A stretch of 64,000 nucleotides of DNA, taken from positions 660,501-724,500 of the forward strand of contig NZ_AP023360.1 in assembly GCF_018326265.1 (NCBI RefSeq), in the 5' to 3' direction. Below are positions 33,493-42,546 of the stretch, in pieces. Within the stretch, counting starts at the first letter, position 1. Each line of letters opens with the position of its first letter. The notes under the pieces were generated by a model. That model was not told the origin of the DNA, did no database searches, and saw nothing but the letters and a program-made list of their open reading frames with translations. The translations under genes and the position numbers were made by a program. This DNA is from Catellatospora sp. IY07-71. GTDB taxonomy: Bacteria > Actinomycetota > Actinomycetes > Mycobacteriales > Micromonosporaceae.

Positions 33493-34464
33493 TCAGGCCA
33501 CGCGCGTGGCGGCGCGGCGCTGGCGGGCCCAGAGGACCGGGCCGCTGATCAGGTAGACCAGCACCAGCAGGCCGAAGGTGACCTCCGTGTTCCAGACCAG
33601 GCCGACCAGCGGCAGCAGGAACAGCGTCGGCGGCAGCTTCAGCACCTTGGCGAGTTTGGCGTAGGGGAAGCTGGAGACCATCGCGATGGCCAGCAGCACC
33701 ACCCCGAACACCAGGGCGCCGGCGGGCAGCGAGCCGCCCAGCAGCACGGTCACCGCGAGCACGGTCGCCGCCATGGTCGTGGGCACGCCGCAGAAGAAGC
33801 GGCCGTCCTTCGGCGAGACGTTGAACCGGGCCAGCCGGATCGCCGCGCAGCAGGCGACCATCGCGCACGCCGCGATGAGCACCGGCGTGGCGACCTCGCC
33901 GCGCAGGAACGAGAACACCACGACGGGCGCGGCGATGCCGAACGACGTCATGTCGCCCAGCGAGTCCATCTGCACGCCGAACGGGCTGGCCACGCCGAAC
34001 TTGCGGGCCAGCGCGCCGTCGAGGCCGTCGAAGGTGATGCAGGCGAGCAGGCAGAGCGCGCCCCACATCGGCTCGCCGTGCATCACGGCGAGGAAGATCG
34101 CGGTCATGCCGAGCAGCAGGCTGCTCAGGGTGCAGGCCTGCACCAGCGCGAATTTGATCCGGCGGTCGAGCGTACGCTCGCCCGGCAGCAGCGGGATCGT
34201 GGTCGGGGTCGGCTGCTCCACCGGCTCGGCCGTGGCGGCCTGCTCGATGGCGCGCAGTTCGACCGGGTCAAGGCCAGGCAGCGCGGGGCTCGTCGCGACG
34301 GGGTGGTCGGCCTTACGCAGGCGACCCACCGGCACCAGCAGCATCTGCCGGGCGATGGAGCCACCGGCGCGCAGGCGTCCGGTCCACTGCCGGCCCGCAG
34401 GTCGCGGGCTGTCCGTCAAGCGACGCCGACGCCATAAGGCTCTCGGCACGTGTCGTCCCTCCAT
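33493..34464 (-). CDS. pssA: CDP-diacylglycerol-serine O-phosphatidyltransferase
   Basis: 323-residue integral membrane enzyme of the CDP-alcohol phosphatidyltransferase family. The signature D-G-x2-A-R-x8-G-x3-D-x3-D is fully present in FDGLDGALARKFG and FGVQMDSLGD. It joins serine to CDP-diacylglycerol; the neighbouring psd product decarboxylates the phosphatidylserine to phosphatidylethanolamine. A polar, basic N-terminal extension of about 100 residues precedes the first helix, longer than in many PssA. The ATG at 34464 has AAAGGAA upstream. Assignment as PssA rather than another alcohol transferase rests on the psd neighbour. Confidence 0.88.
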   Translation of the reverse strand: MEGRHVPRALWRRRRLTDSPRPAGRQWTGRLRAGGSIARQMLLVPVGRLRKADHPVATSPALPGLDPVELRAIEQAATAEPVEQPTPTTIPLLPGERTLDRRIKFALVQACTLSSLLLGMTAIFLAVMHGEPMWGALCLLACITFDGLDGALARKFGVASPFGVQMDSLGDMTSFGIAAPVVVFSFLRGEVATPVLIAACAMVACCAAIRLARFNVSPKDGRFFCGVPTTMAATVLAVTVLLGGSLPAGALVFGVVLLAIAMVSSFPYAKLAKVLKLPPTLFLLPLVGLVWNTEVTFGLLVLVYLISGPVLWARQRRAATRVA

Positions 34465-34669
34465 GCCGGTTCGGTTCCTTTCCGCCGCCTCAGCGGACCG
34501 ACCGGCTTTTGCGGCCTACACCATCGCACACCCCGGTGCGCGTTGGCGATACCCGGCACCTGATCTTCCAGCGCCGTCCTGCTGATGGGGGCAAATCGGC
34601 CGCCTGGACGCACGCGCGTCCCGGGGGCTGTTTGTTCCGTCAGGTGGCAAGTCTACCCGACGGAGGAAA

Positions 34670-35605
34670 TCAGGAAATATGTCGCAATTCTCGATAAGCG
34701 GAGTCGGTAAGTGGAATACTGCCCAGCTCGGCGGGGGTGAACCAGCGCGCCTGCGCGGTCGAGCCGCCGGCCGCCTCGGTGACCGAGGGCACGGTGGGCT
34801 CCGGCACCCGCACCCGGAACACGGCCCGCACCACGTACCAGTCGTAGGGCTCGCCCTCCGGGCCCATCGCGGCCGGGTTGTGGTTCGAGTTGACCCGGAG
34901 CAGCTCGGTGACCTCACCGACCTGCGCGGACTCCTCGAAGATCTCCCGCACCAGCCCGACCGCCGGGGTCTCGCCGAAGTCGGTGCCGCCGCCGGGCAGG
35001 TGCCACTTGCCCGCGCCCGGGTAGTTCTCCGCGATCAGGGAGAGCAGCACCCGGCCGGCCGGGTCGGTGACCACGCCGTACGCCCCGAAGCGGGCGACCT
35101 TGCGCGCTCCGCCCAGGTCACGGCCGTCCGGTCCGACCTCGCCCGCGGTGTCCGGCGTCTGCGGGCGGCGGCTGCTCGCCCGGCCCGCGGTGTCCAGGCC
35201 CAGCGTGTGCGCGGCGAACGGGATCAGGTCGAGCGACGCCAGGCGCTCCCGCTCGATCCACTGGGGCAGGTCGGAGGTGCCGTCGGTCTCCACGGTCAGC
35301 TCGCCGCCGGTGACCGTCATGTCGTAGATGATCCGGTCGTGGTGCAGCAACACGTCCCGCCACGGGAACTCGACCAGGTCCGAGGTGACCTCGCGCAGGC
35401 CCGCGATCTCCGCGACGAGCCCGGTCTCCTCCCGGAACTCGCGCACCACTGCCTGCGCCGGGTCCTCGCCGTGCTCCAGGCCGCCGCCGGGCAGGAACCA
35501 CACCCCCGGGAAGTTCGACCTGGCCGACGAGCGGACCAGCAGCAGCCGGCCCTGCTCGTCGTGCGCGATGCCGTAGGCCCCGATCCTCCGCCGTCTCTCC
35601 ACCAC
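34670..35605 (-). CDS. Tandem double-Nudix hydrolase
   Basis: 311 residues with two Nudix domains. Domain 1 (about 8-130) has an intact box, GGGLEHGED...REFREETGL. Domain 2 (about 170-305) has GGGTDFGET...REIFEESAQ, keeping the metal-binding Glu residues but with Ser-Ala in place of Thr-Gly. Nudix enzymes split nucleoside diphosphates linked to another group; the substrate here is unknown. It lies 28 bp downstream of a paralogue of the same build (35634-36581). The 205 bp between this stop and the pssA start (34465-34669) contain no gene. Confidence 0.88.
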   Translation of the reverse strand: MVERRRRIGAYGIAHDEQGRLLLVRSSARSNFPGVWFLPGGGLEHGEDPAQAVVREFREETGLVAEIAGLREVTSDLVEFPWRDVLLHHDRIIYDMTVTGGELTVETDGTSDLPQWIERERLASLDLIPFAAHTLGLDTAGRASSRRPQTPDTAGEVGPDGRDLGGARKVARFGAYGVVTDPAGRVLLSLIAENYPGAGKWHLPGGGTDFGETPAVGLVREIFEESAQVGEVTELLRVNSNHNPAAMGPEGEPYDWYVVRAVFRVRVPEPTVPSVTEAAGGSTAQARWFTPAELGSIPLTDSAYRELRHIS

Positions 35606-35633
35606 GACAGGTTATCGGCCGCCCGCGACATGA

Positions 35634-36581
35634 TCACTCCAGCGATGCCGCCCGCAGCGCCTCGTAGGTGACCTCGGTGACGTCGTCCGGGCCGAGCCCG
35701 ACCAGCTCGTCGCGGGTGACCCAGCGGGCCTCGGCGGTGGAGCCGCCCTGGTCGTAGACCTTGGGCTTGGTGGCCCGGTCGACCCGCACCCGGTAGAAGG
35801 CGCGCACGCCGTGCCAGTCGATCGGGTAGCCCTCGGGCCCCAGCGACGCCGGGTCGCGGTGGCTGGCCACGCCGAGCAGCTCGCCGAGCCGCCCGCGCTG
35901 GCCGGTCTCCTCGACCAGCTCGCGGATCAGCGCGACGCCGGGCTGCTCGCCGTAGTCGGTGCCGCCGCCGGGCAGGTGCCACTTGCCCGCGCCCGGGTAG
36001 TTCTCCGCGATCCGGGTCAGCAGGACGCGCTGCAACCGGTCGGTGACCACCGCGTACGCCGCGAAGCGCTGCGCGCGGTGCAACCCGTCCGGGCCGGGTG
36101 CGGCGAAGAAGGACGGGAAGTCGGGCACCTCGTCGGGCAGCAGGTCGATCGCGGCCTCGGTGATGCCGAGCGCGCCCGCGGTGAACGGCCGCAGCGGCAG
36201 TCGGGCCGCCTCCTCGGGGGTGAACCAGTCCACCAGGTCCGTGGGCTGGCCGACGCGCTCCCGCAGCGCGCCGCCGCGTACCCGGGCCGCGTAGATGACC
36301 CGGTCGGTGTGGATCGTGACGCCGCGGTGCGGCAGCGCCCGCATGTCGGCCAGCACGTCACGCAGCCCCGTAACGGCCACGCTCAGCCCGGTCTCTGCGG
36401 CGGTCTCCCTGACGACGGTGTCATTGGGATGCTCGCCGTGGTCCACTGCCCCGCCGGGCAGGGACCACACGCCCGGCGTACCGGACTGCGCCGAAGCGCG
36501 GACCAGGAGAACCTGGCCGGCTTCATTGGTGATGACGGCGTATGCGGCGATCCGCCGCAACGGCTCCAGCGCGGTGGTCAC
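35634..36581 (-). CDS. Tandem double-Nudix hydrolase (paralogue)
   Basis: 315 residues, two Nudix domains. In domain 1 the box reads GGAVDHGEH...RETAAETGL: the first Glu of the Glu-Glu pair is Ala, so metal binding may be weakened. Domain 2 is intact (GGGTDYGEQ...RELVEETGQ). ENYPGAGKWHLPGGGTD is shared almost exactly by the second domains of both genes, showing that the double-domain gene was duplicated as a unit. The two genes are probably co-transcribed. Confidence 0.88.
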   Translation of the reverse strand: MTTALEPLRRIAAYAVITNEAGQVLLVRASAQSGTPGVWSLPGGAVDHGEHPNDTVVRETAAETGLSVAVTGLRDVLADMRALPHRGVTIHTDRVIYAARVRGGALRERVGQPTDLVDWFTPEEAARLPLRPFTAGALGITEAAIDLLPDEVPDFPSFFAAPGPDGLHRAQRFAAYAVVTDRLQRVLLTRIAENYPGAGKWHLPGGGTDYGEQPGVALIRELVEETGQRGRLGELLGVASHRDPASLGPEGYPIDWHGVRAFYRVRVDRATKPKVYDQGGSTAEARWVTRDELVGLGPDDVTEVTYEALRAASLE

Positions 36582-36698
36582 GAGAAACCATTCTCCCCCG
36601 TCAGGCAGATCCCGACAAGATGTCCGATTTTACGATCATGTTTACACGAGTTGAAGACGATTTGTACCGGCCGTTCGACCTACCCCAGAAGTGATCAA

Positions 36699-36725
36699 AG
36701 GCCCCACCCGACAAGGGTGAGGCCT
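36699..36725 (-). terminator. Terminator of guaA
   Basis: AGGCCCCACCC (36699-36709) pairs with GGGTGAGGCCT (36715-36725) with one mismatch; read on the minus strand it ends in TTTGATC. It is 21 bp downstream of the guaA stop. Confidence 0.7.
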
Positions 36726-36745
36726 CGATCAGAGAATGTCGGGAT

Positions 36746-38299
36746 TCACTCCCATTCAATGGTGCCCGGCGGCTTGCTCGTCACGTCCAGGGTGACCCGG
36801 TTGACCTCGCGCACCTCGTTGGTGATCCGGGTCGAGATCCGGGCGATGAGGTCGTACGGCAGCCGGGACCAGTCGGCGGTCATCGCGTCCTCGCTGGAGA
36901 CCGGGCGCAGCACCACCGGGTGGCCGTAGGTGCGGCCGTCGCCCTGCACGCCGACCGAGCGCACGTCGGCCAGCAGCACCACGGGGAACTGCCACACGTC
37001 GCGGTCCAGACCGGAGGCGGACAGCTCCTGGCGGGCGATCAGGTCGGCGGCGCGCAGGATCTCCAGGTTGTGCTTGTTGACCTCGCCGATGATGCGGATG
37101 GCCAGGCCCGGACCCGGGAACGGGTGCCGCCAGACCATCTCCTCGGGCAGGCCCAGGCTCTGCCCGAGCGCGCGCACCTCGTCCTTGAACAGCGTGCGCA
37201 GCGGCTCGACCAGGTCGAACTTGAGGTCGTCGGGCAGCCCGCCCACGTTGTGGTGGCTCTTGATGTTCGCGGTGCCGGTGCCCCCGCCGGACTCCACCAC
37301 GTCCGGGTAGAGCGTGCCCTGCACCAGGAAGCGCACGTCGCCCGCGGTGGCGATCTCGCGGGCCGCCGCCTCGAAGACCCGGATGAACTCCCGTCCGATG
37401 ATCTTGCGCTTGGCCTCCGGGTCGGTCACCCCGGCCAGCGCGTCCAGGAAGCGGTCGGCCGCGTCCACCACCTTCAGCTTGATGCCGGTGGCGGCCACGT
37501 AGTCCCGCTCGACCTGCTCGGCCTCGCCCGCGCGCAGCAGGCCGTGGTCCACGAACACGCAGGTGAGCTGGTCGCCGACGGCCTTGTGCACCAGCGCCGC
37601 GGCCACCGCCGAGTCGACGCCGCCGGACAGGCCGCAGATCACCTCGGCGTCGCCGACCTGGGCGCGGATCGCGGCCACCTGGTCCTCGATGATGTTGCCC
37701 ATGGTCCAGACCGGCTCGATGCCGGCCACCTCGTGCAGGAAGCGCTCCAGCAGGCGCTGGCCGTACGGCGTGTGCGCCACCTCGGGGTGGAACTGCACCC
37801 CGGCGAAGCCGCGGCTGACGTCCTCGAACGCGGCGACCGGCGCGCCCGGCGAGGCGGCGGTGACCGTGAACCCGGCCGGTGCGGCGCTCACGCAGTCGCC
37901 GTGGCTCATCCACACGTCCTGGCGCGCGGGCAGGCCCGCGAACAGCACGCCCGCGTCGGGCTGCGCGTCCACCACGGTGCCGCCGAACTCACGCAGGCCG
38001 GTGTGGCTGACCGTGCCGCCCAGCGCGGCGGCCATCGCCTGGAAGCCGTAGCAGATGCCGAACACCGGCACACCGTGCTCGAACAGACTCGCGTCGACCT
38101 GCGGCGCGCCCGGCTCGTACACGCTGGACGGGCCGCCGGACAGGATGATCGCGGCGGGGTTCTTCCGCATCATCTCCTCGACCGGCATCGAATGCGGCAC
38201 GATCTCGGAGTAGACCCTCGCCTCCCGCACCCGTCGCGCGATGAGCTGGGCGTACTGGGCACCGTAGTCAACCACCAGGACGGGGCGAGGCGTCGTCAT
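36746..38299 (-). CDS. guaA: GMP synthase (glutamine-hydrolysing)
   Basis: 517 residues, normal length. It aminates XMP to GMP using glutamine. The class-I amidotransferase domain shows the nucleophile Cys in GICYGFQ and the His-x-Glu in QFHPEVAHT. The ATP-pyrophosphatase domain has the PP-loop [12 protein letters not shown]. The C-terminal dimerisation domain ends in KPPGTIEWE, the usual GuaA terminus. The IMP dehydrogenase gene guaB lies about 8 kb away on the same strand, as in mycobacteria. Confidence 0.97.
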   Translation of the reverse strand: MTTPRPVLVVDYGAQYAQLIARRVREARVYSEIVPHSMPVEEMMRKNPAAIILSGGPSSVYEPGAPQVDASLFEHGVPVFGICYGFQAMAAALGGTVSHTGLREFGGTVVDAQPDAGVLFAGLPARQDVWMSHGDCVSAAPAGFTVTAASPGAPVAAFEDVSRGFAGVQFHPEVAHTPYGQRLLERFLHEVAGIEPVWTMGNIIEDQVAAIRAQVGDAEVICGLSGGVDSAVAAALVHKAVGDQLTCVFVDHGLLRAGEAEQVERDYVAATGIKLKVVDAADRFLDALAGVTDPEAKRKIIGREFIRVFEAAAREIATAGDVRFLVQGTLYPDVVESGGGTGTANIKSHHNVGGLPDDLKFDLVEPLRTLFKDEVRALGQSLGLPEEMVWRHPFPGPGLAIRIIGEVNKHNLEILRAADLIARQELSASGLDRDVWQFPVVLLADVRSVGVQGDGRTYGHPVVLRPVSSEDAMTADWSRLPYDLIARISTRITNEVREVNRVTLDVTSKPPGTIEWE

Positions 38300-38326
38300 G
38301 ACCTCAATCTTAGGGTGCGACGCAGG

Positions 38327-39088
38327 TCACCCCACGTAGTGCACCCCGTCCGGGTACGGGTACGGGTTGGCCTTGCAGCCCTGCAGGCTCTTGGTCTGCT
38401 GCTGCATCACCGGGGCGAGCCTGCCCTTGCCCGGGCAGAAGACGTGGCCGTGGCCCAGGAAGTGACCGACCTCATGGTTGATGACCATGTAGCGGTACAC
38501 CTCCATGTCGGTGAAACCGTCCGCGCCGTTGGTCCAGCGGCGCAGGTTGATCACCACGTTGCTGCCCGCGCGGCAGGAGAAGATGCCGTTGGTGATCAGG
38601 CCGACCTGCCCGCACAGCCGGTCCACGGTGTCCGGGGTGGCCAGCTTGACGTAGAAGTTCGGCGACTCCCCCGGACCGACCCGCTGCAGGCGCCACTTCT
38701 TCGAGGCGATCCAGCTGCGGTCGTCGGACAGGATCTCGTCCACCTTGGCCGCGAAGCCGTCGGTGTCGAACGCGGTGATGCCCTTCTCCACCTGCACCTG
38801 GTAGCGGCGCAGGGAGCCTGCGCTGCCCACGATCTCCGTTCCGCCCGCAGCGGTGTGGAAGGTGCCTCCGCCGCGCTGCAGCACCGGCGCGTTCTTCGTC
38901 GGCTTCGGCTTCGCCGACGGGGAGGCCGACGGCGACGCCGCGGCTGAGGCGGACGGCTGCGCAGACGGCATCGGCTGCGGCGACGCGGCCTGGTTGAACT
39001 CCGGACGTGGCGCGCTGGTGCCGCACCCGGCCAGGAGCACGGTCATGGCGGCCGTCGCGAACCCGGCCCGCAGCAGTGTCCTCCCCAT
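38327..39088 (-). CDS. DUF3152 lipoprotein with a zinc-protease motif
   Basis: 253 residues from ATG 39088 (AAGGTGAT upstream; GTG 39097 is an alternative). The signal peptide ends in the lipobox LLAGC. A Pro/Ser/Ala/Lys-rich linker of about 45 residues leads to a DUF3152-type domain containing NHEVGHFLGHGHVFC, an HExxHxxGxxH-like metzincin motif. Conserved Cys pairs (CGQVGLITNGIFSC and CPGKG...GC) suit an extracytoplasmic fold. Proteolytic activity is inferred from the motif only. It is 27 bp from guaA on the same strand. Confidence 0.85.
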   Translation of the reverse strand: MGRTLLRAGFATAAMTVLLAGCGTSAPRPEFNQAASPQPMPSAQPSASAAASPSASPSAKPKPTKNAPVLQRGGGTFHTAAGGTEIVGSAGSLRRYQVQVEKGITAFDTDGFAAKVDEILSDDRSWIASKKWRLQRVGPGESPNFYVKLATPDTVDRLCGQVGLITNGIFSCRAGSNVVINLRRWTNGADGFTDMEVYRYMVINHEVGHFLGHGHVFCPGKGRLAPVMQQQTKSLQGCKANPYPYPDGVHYVG

Positions 39089-39098
39089 GGCGATCACC

Positions 39099-40277
39099 TT
39101 ATGCGGGCAGGCCGTGCCTGTGGAGGTACTCCCCGGCCCAGATCCGGTCCACGCCTTCGGCGAACGCGCCGCCCGGCGGGCCGGCCGTCCACACGTGCAT
39201 CATCTCCGGCACGGTAACCGCCACCGCCAGCGCCGGGCAGCCGCCGTACGGCGTGACGATGCCGATGCCTGGCGGCGCCACGGAAACGCAGAGGTTGTGC
39301 GCGTGCCAGCGGGTGACCGGCCCGCCCGGCTCCGGACCGGGCGCGCCCGCGCGCTCCATCACGAAGACCACGCCCAGCAGCGCCGCCCTGCCGTCCTCGA
39401 TCGCGAACACCAGCATCTCCGGCCGGGCCGGGTCGAGCACCGCACCGTCCGATCCGTAGTCCGGGTGTTCCAGGTGCACGTCCGGGCCGGTGCGCCCGGT
39501 GAGCGGCAGCCGGTAGCCGGCCGCCAGCGCGTCGGCGAGCCGGGCGAACCTGCGTACCGACTCCTTGGTCGCGGCTTCCAGGCGGGCCGCTGCCGCCGCC
39601 TGCGCGGCGGTCGGGTGGTGGTCCCCGGACAGGGGCCGCATGATCACACCGGCCTGCGCGCGGGCCAGATGCTGGTGCCCGCCCGCATGGCTGTGCCCGA
39701 CCGCCGGCGCCTGGTCCAGGCTCTCCGACTCCCCGGCCGCCTGGTGCGCCTGGATCGTGGAGAGCCAGACCACCAGGCCGGTGAGCAGGACCGCGCCCAC
39801 GGTGGCCGTGGAGCCCAGCCCGCGCAGCAGGCGGCGCGGGCGTCCCGGCCGGCGCACCGGCACCGCGGCCAGCCCGAACGCGACCAGCTCCAGCAGGGCC
39901 GCGGCGATGCCGACCTGGTCGGCCTCCTCGCCGCCGCGCCCGACGACGACCAGGTAGCCGAGCAGGTTCAGCGGCACCAGCAGCACCGTGCCGGTCCGCC
40001 AGCCGCGCCGATCCGCGTACGCCAGCCAGGCCAGCAGCCCGTAGACCGCGCCGCTGCCCAGGAACCCCGCGGTCAGCAGCGCGCTGTCCCGGTGCCCCAG
40101 GGGCAGCGCCAGATGCACCGCCGCGGCCGCGCCCAGCAGCACGAACACCCAGCGTTCGACCGGTGCCCGGGGCCCGCCCCGCAGGAAGGGCAGGAACAGG
40201 CAGGCCAGCACCCCGGCGGCCAGCGCCGCCGCGTGCTCGGGCGCCACGCCGGTCAGCATCGTCTCGATCGGGTTCAC
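39099..40277 (-). CDS. Polytopic membrane protein with His-rich linker and ectodomain (unrecognised)
   Basis: 392 residues from GTG 40277, which overlaps the previous stop (GTGA 40274-40277). About six helices fill the first 190 residues. A His-rich linker (GHSHAGGHQH, then GDHHPT) follows, then a soluble domain of about 160 residues with HLEHPDYG and RWHAHNLCVSV. The histidines suggest metal binding, but no family is recognised. It is co-transcribed with the small membrane protein upstream. Confidence 0.72.
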   Translation of the reverse strand: MNPIETMLTGVAPEHAAALAAGVLACLFLPFLRGGPRAPVERWVFVLLGAAAAVHLALPLGHRDSALLTAGFLGSGAVYGLLAWLAYADRRGWRTGTVLLVPLNLLGYLVVVGRGGEEADQVGIAAALLELVAFGLAAVPVRRPGRPRRLLRGLGSTATVGAVLLTGLVVWLSTIQAHQAAGESESLDQAPAVGHSHAGGHQHLARAQAGVIMRPLSGDHHPTAAQAAAAARLEAATKESVRRFARLADALAAGYRLPLTGRTGPDVHLEHPDYGSDGAVLDPARPEMLVFAIEDGRAALLGVVFVMERAGAPGPEPGGPVTRWHAHNLCVSVAPPGIGIVTPYGGCPALAVAVTVPEMMHVWTAGPPGGAFAEGVDRIWAGEYLHRHGLPA

Positions 40278-40792
40278 GCGACCCCACCCGCCTGGACCGC
40301 GCTCGCCGTAGCCGCGCTCCCGGCCGCCGACGCAGCCGTGGTCGTCGCACCGGGCGCGATCGGACTCCCCGGAGCGGGTGGCACCGGCAGGCCGACGGCC
40401 GAGCCCGGCGCGGCGGGCGGCTCCGGCACGATGAGCAGGCGCACGCACATCACCGTCACCGCCACCGGCAGCGCCACCCCGGTGAGCAGTCCGGTCAGCG
40501 TCGGGGTGAAGTCCAGCCGCGGCAGCAGCCCGGCGACCCCGCCCAGGCCGAAGCCGGTCAGCGCCAGCAACTGCAGCGCCACCACGGCGACCAGCGCGCC
40601 GCGCCGCCCGCGCACCACCAGCGCGGCGAACACCAGCAGCACCAGCGTCTTGGTGAGCGGAGCCAGGGCGTAGAGCGCGTTGCCGCCCATGAACACCAGC
40701 TCGCCCAGCATGGCCAGCAGGCCCGCCCCGGCCTGGACCAGCAGGAGCACATACACCACATCCGCGCGCCCACCCCGGGCGTTGGAGTCCAT
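40274..40792 (-). CDS. Four-helix membrane protein (unrecognised)
   Basis: 172 residues. Four hydrophobic segments (about 12-35, 40-60, 65-90, 98-122) are followed by a Pro/Ala-rich cytosolic tail. No motif is recognised. Its stop is coupled to the next gene, so the two products may work together. Confidence 0.72.
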   Translation of the reverse strand: MDSNARGGRADVVYVLLLVQAGAGLLAMLGELVFMGGNALYALAPLTKTLVLLVFAALVVRGRRGALVAVVALQLLALTGFGLGGVAGLLPRLDFTPTLTGLLTGVALPVAVTVMCVRLLIVPEPPAAPGSAVGLPVPPAPGSPIAPGATTTAASAAGSAATASAVQAGGVA

Positions 40793-40826
40793 CCGGTCAG
40801 GTTCGGGCCCGCAGATCGCGGTCAGA

Positions 40827-42479
40827 TCACGGTCCGGCGATTTTCCGGTACGGCTCGCCGAGCGCCGGCCGCCGGTCCGGTTCCCCTTGCGCGGGCCACG
40901 CGGCGAAGGCCCGCTCGGCCTGCGCGGTGATGGTCAGCGACGGGTTCACCCCGAGGTTCGCGCAGACCGCGGCCCCGTCCACGACGTGCAGCCCGGGGTG
41001 CCCGAACACGCGGTGGTACGCGTCGACGACCCCGCTGCCCGGGTCGGCGCCGATGACGGCCCCGCCGAGGATGTGCGCGGTGAGCGGGATGTCCAGCACC
41101 TCGGTGAGCGCGCCGCCGGGCAGCCCGCCGATCTCCTCGGCGAGCAGCCGCGCCGCCTGGTTGCCGGCCGGGATCCAGGTCGGGTTCGCCGCGCCGTGAC
41201 CCTGCGACGAGCGCAGCCCGCGCCCGCGCAGCCGGACCGTGAGCGAGTTGTCCACTGACTGCATGACCAGCGCGATGATCGTGCGGTTGGACCAGTCGCG
41301 GACGGACACCGCCCGCAGGTAGGCGAAGGGCCACCGGAACATGGCGCGCGCCCAGCGCCCCGCCCGCCCCGGCCCGCCGTCGGTGAGCGCGGACTGCAGC
41401 AGCCCCATCGCGTTGGACCCCTTGCCGTAACGCACCGGCTCGATGTGGGTCTGCGCGTCGGGGTGGAACGAGCTGGTGATCGCCACCCCCTCGGTGTACC
41501 CGAGCGACTGCTTGCGGGCCTGCCCACGCGGCACGGTCGCGCCCACCAGCGACTCCGAGTTGGTCCGCGTCAGCGCGCCGACCCGGTCCGACAGGTGCGG
41601 CAGGTGCCCGTCCGCCTTCATCCGGTGCAGCAGCCGCTGGGTGCCCAGCGCACCCGCCGCGAAGACGACCTGACCGGCCTCGATCACACCCTGACCGGCT
41701 GCCCGGCGCCGCCGCGCGAGCCGCGCTCCGGTGCGGGCGACCTCGACGCGATAACCGCCCCCCTCGGCCGGCTTCACCGCCGTCACCGTGGACATCGGGA
41801 AGATCTGCGCCCCGGCCTGCTCGGCCAGGTACAGGTAGTTCTTGACCAGGGTGTTCTTGGCGTTGTGGCGGCAACCGGTCATGCACTCGCCGCAGTGCGT
41901 GCAGCCTGCCCGCTCCGGGCCGCGCCCGCCGAAGTAGGGGTCCGGCACCGCCTGGCCCGGCATGCCGAGGAACACGCCGACCGGCGTGGGGTGGTACGTG
42001 TCGCCGACGCCCATGCGCTCGGCGACCTTGCGCATCACCTCGTCGGCGGGGGTGGTTCGGTCGTAGACGGTGACCCCGAGCATGCGCTCGGCGGTGTCGT
42101 AGTGCGGCGCCAGCTCCGCCTTCCAGTCGGCGATGTCGCGCCACTGCGGGTCGCGGTAGAAGGGGTCGAGCGGGCGGTAGAGCGTGTTGGCGTACACCAG
42201 CGAGCCGCCGCCCACGCCCGCGCCGGACAGCACCAGCACGCTCGCGCCGGACTTCTCGCCCCGGTCGGCCCGCAGCAGCGTGATCCGCTGGATGCCGTAG
42301 CAGCCCAGGGCCGGGGCCCACAGGAAGCGCCGCACCCGCCAGCTGGTCTTCGGGAAGTCGTGGTCGGCGAAGCGGCGGCCCGCCTCCAGCACGGCCACCG
42401 AGTAGCCCTTCTCGGCCAGCCGCAGCGCCGCCACGCTCCCGCCGAACCCGGAGCCGATCACCACCACGTCGAAGCGCAT
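40827..42479 (-). CDS. GMC-family FAD oxidoreductase, cholesterol-oxidase-like
   Basis: 550 residues. The FAD-binding fold opens with VVVIGSGFGGSVAALRLAEKG and continues with LSGAGVGGGSLVYAN. A ferredoxin-like block, CTHCGECMTGC, is typical of ChoD-type GMC proteins (Rv3409c), which sit beside guaB3 in mycobacteria as here. The C-terminal GMC signature HILGGAVIG and NPSLTITAQAERA close the active site. The substrate is likely a hydrophobic alcohol or sterol, but this is inferred from family only. No signal peptide is visible. Confidence 0.88.
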   Translation of the reverse strand: MRFDVVVIGSGFGGSVAALRLAEKGYSVAVLEAGRRFADHDFPKTSWRVRRFLWAPALGCYGIQRITLLRADRGEKSGASVLVLSGAGVGGGSLVYANTLYRPLDPFYRDPQWRDIADWKAELAPHYDTAERMLGVTVYDRTTPADEVMRKVAERMGVGDTYHPTPVGVFLGMPGQAVPDPYFGGRGPERAGCTHCGECMTGCRHNAKNTLVKNYLYLAEQAGAQIFPMSTVTAVKPAEGGGYRVEVARTGARLARRRRAAGQGVIEAGQVVFAAGALGTQRLLHRMKADGHLPHLSDRVGALTRTNSESLVGATVPRGQARKQSLGYTEGVAITSSFHPDAQTHIEPVRYGKGSNAMGLLQSALTDGGPGRAGRWARAMFRWPFAYLRAVSVRDWSNRTIIALVMQSVDNSLTVRLRGRGLRSSQGHGAANPTWIPAGNQAARLLAEEIGGLPGGALTEVLDIPLTAHILGGAVIGADPGSGVVDAYHRVFGHPGLHVVDGAAVCANLGVNPSLTITAQAERAFAAWPAQGEPDRRPALGEPYRKIAGP

Positions 42480-42546
42480 GGCGGCATTATTACCGGCCAG
42501 TTAACTCCAGGGAAGCCCCGTCACCGGCCCCGCGCATCGGGCTGGA

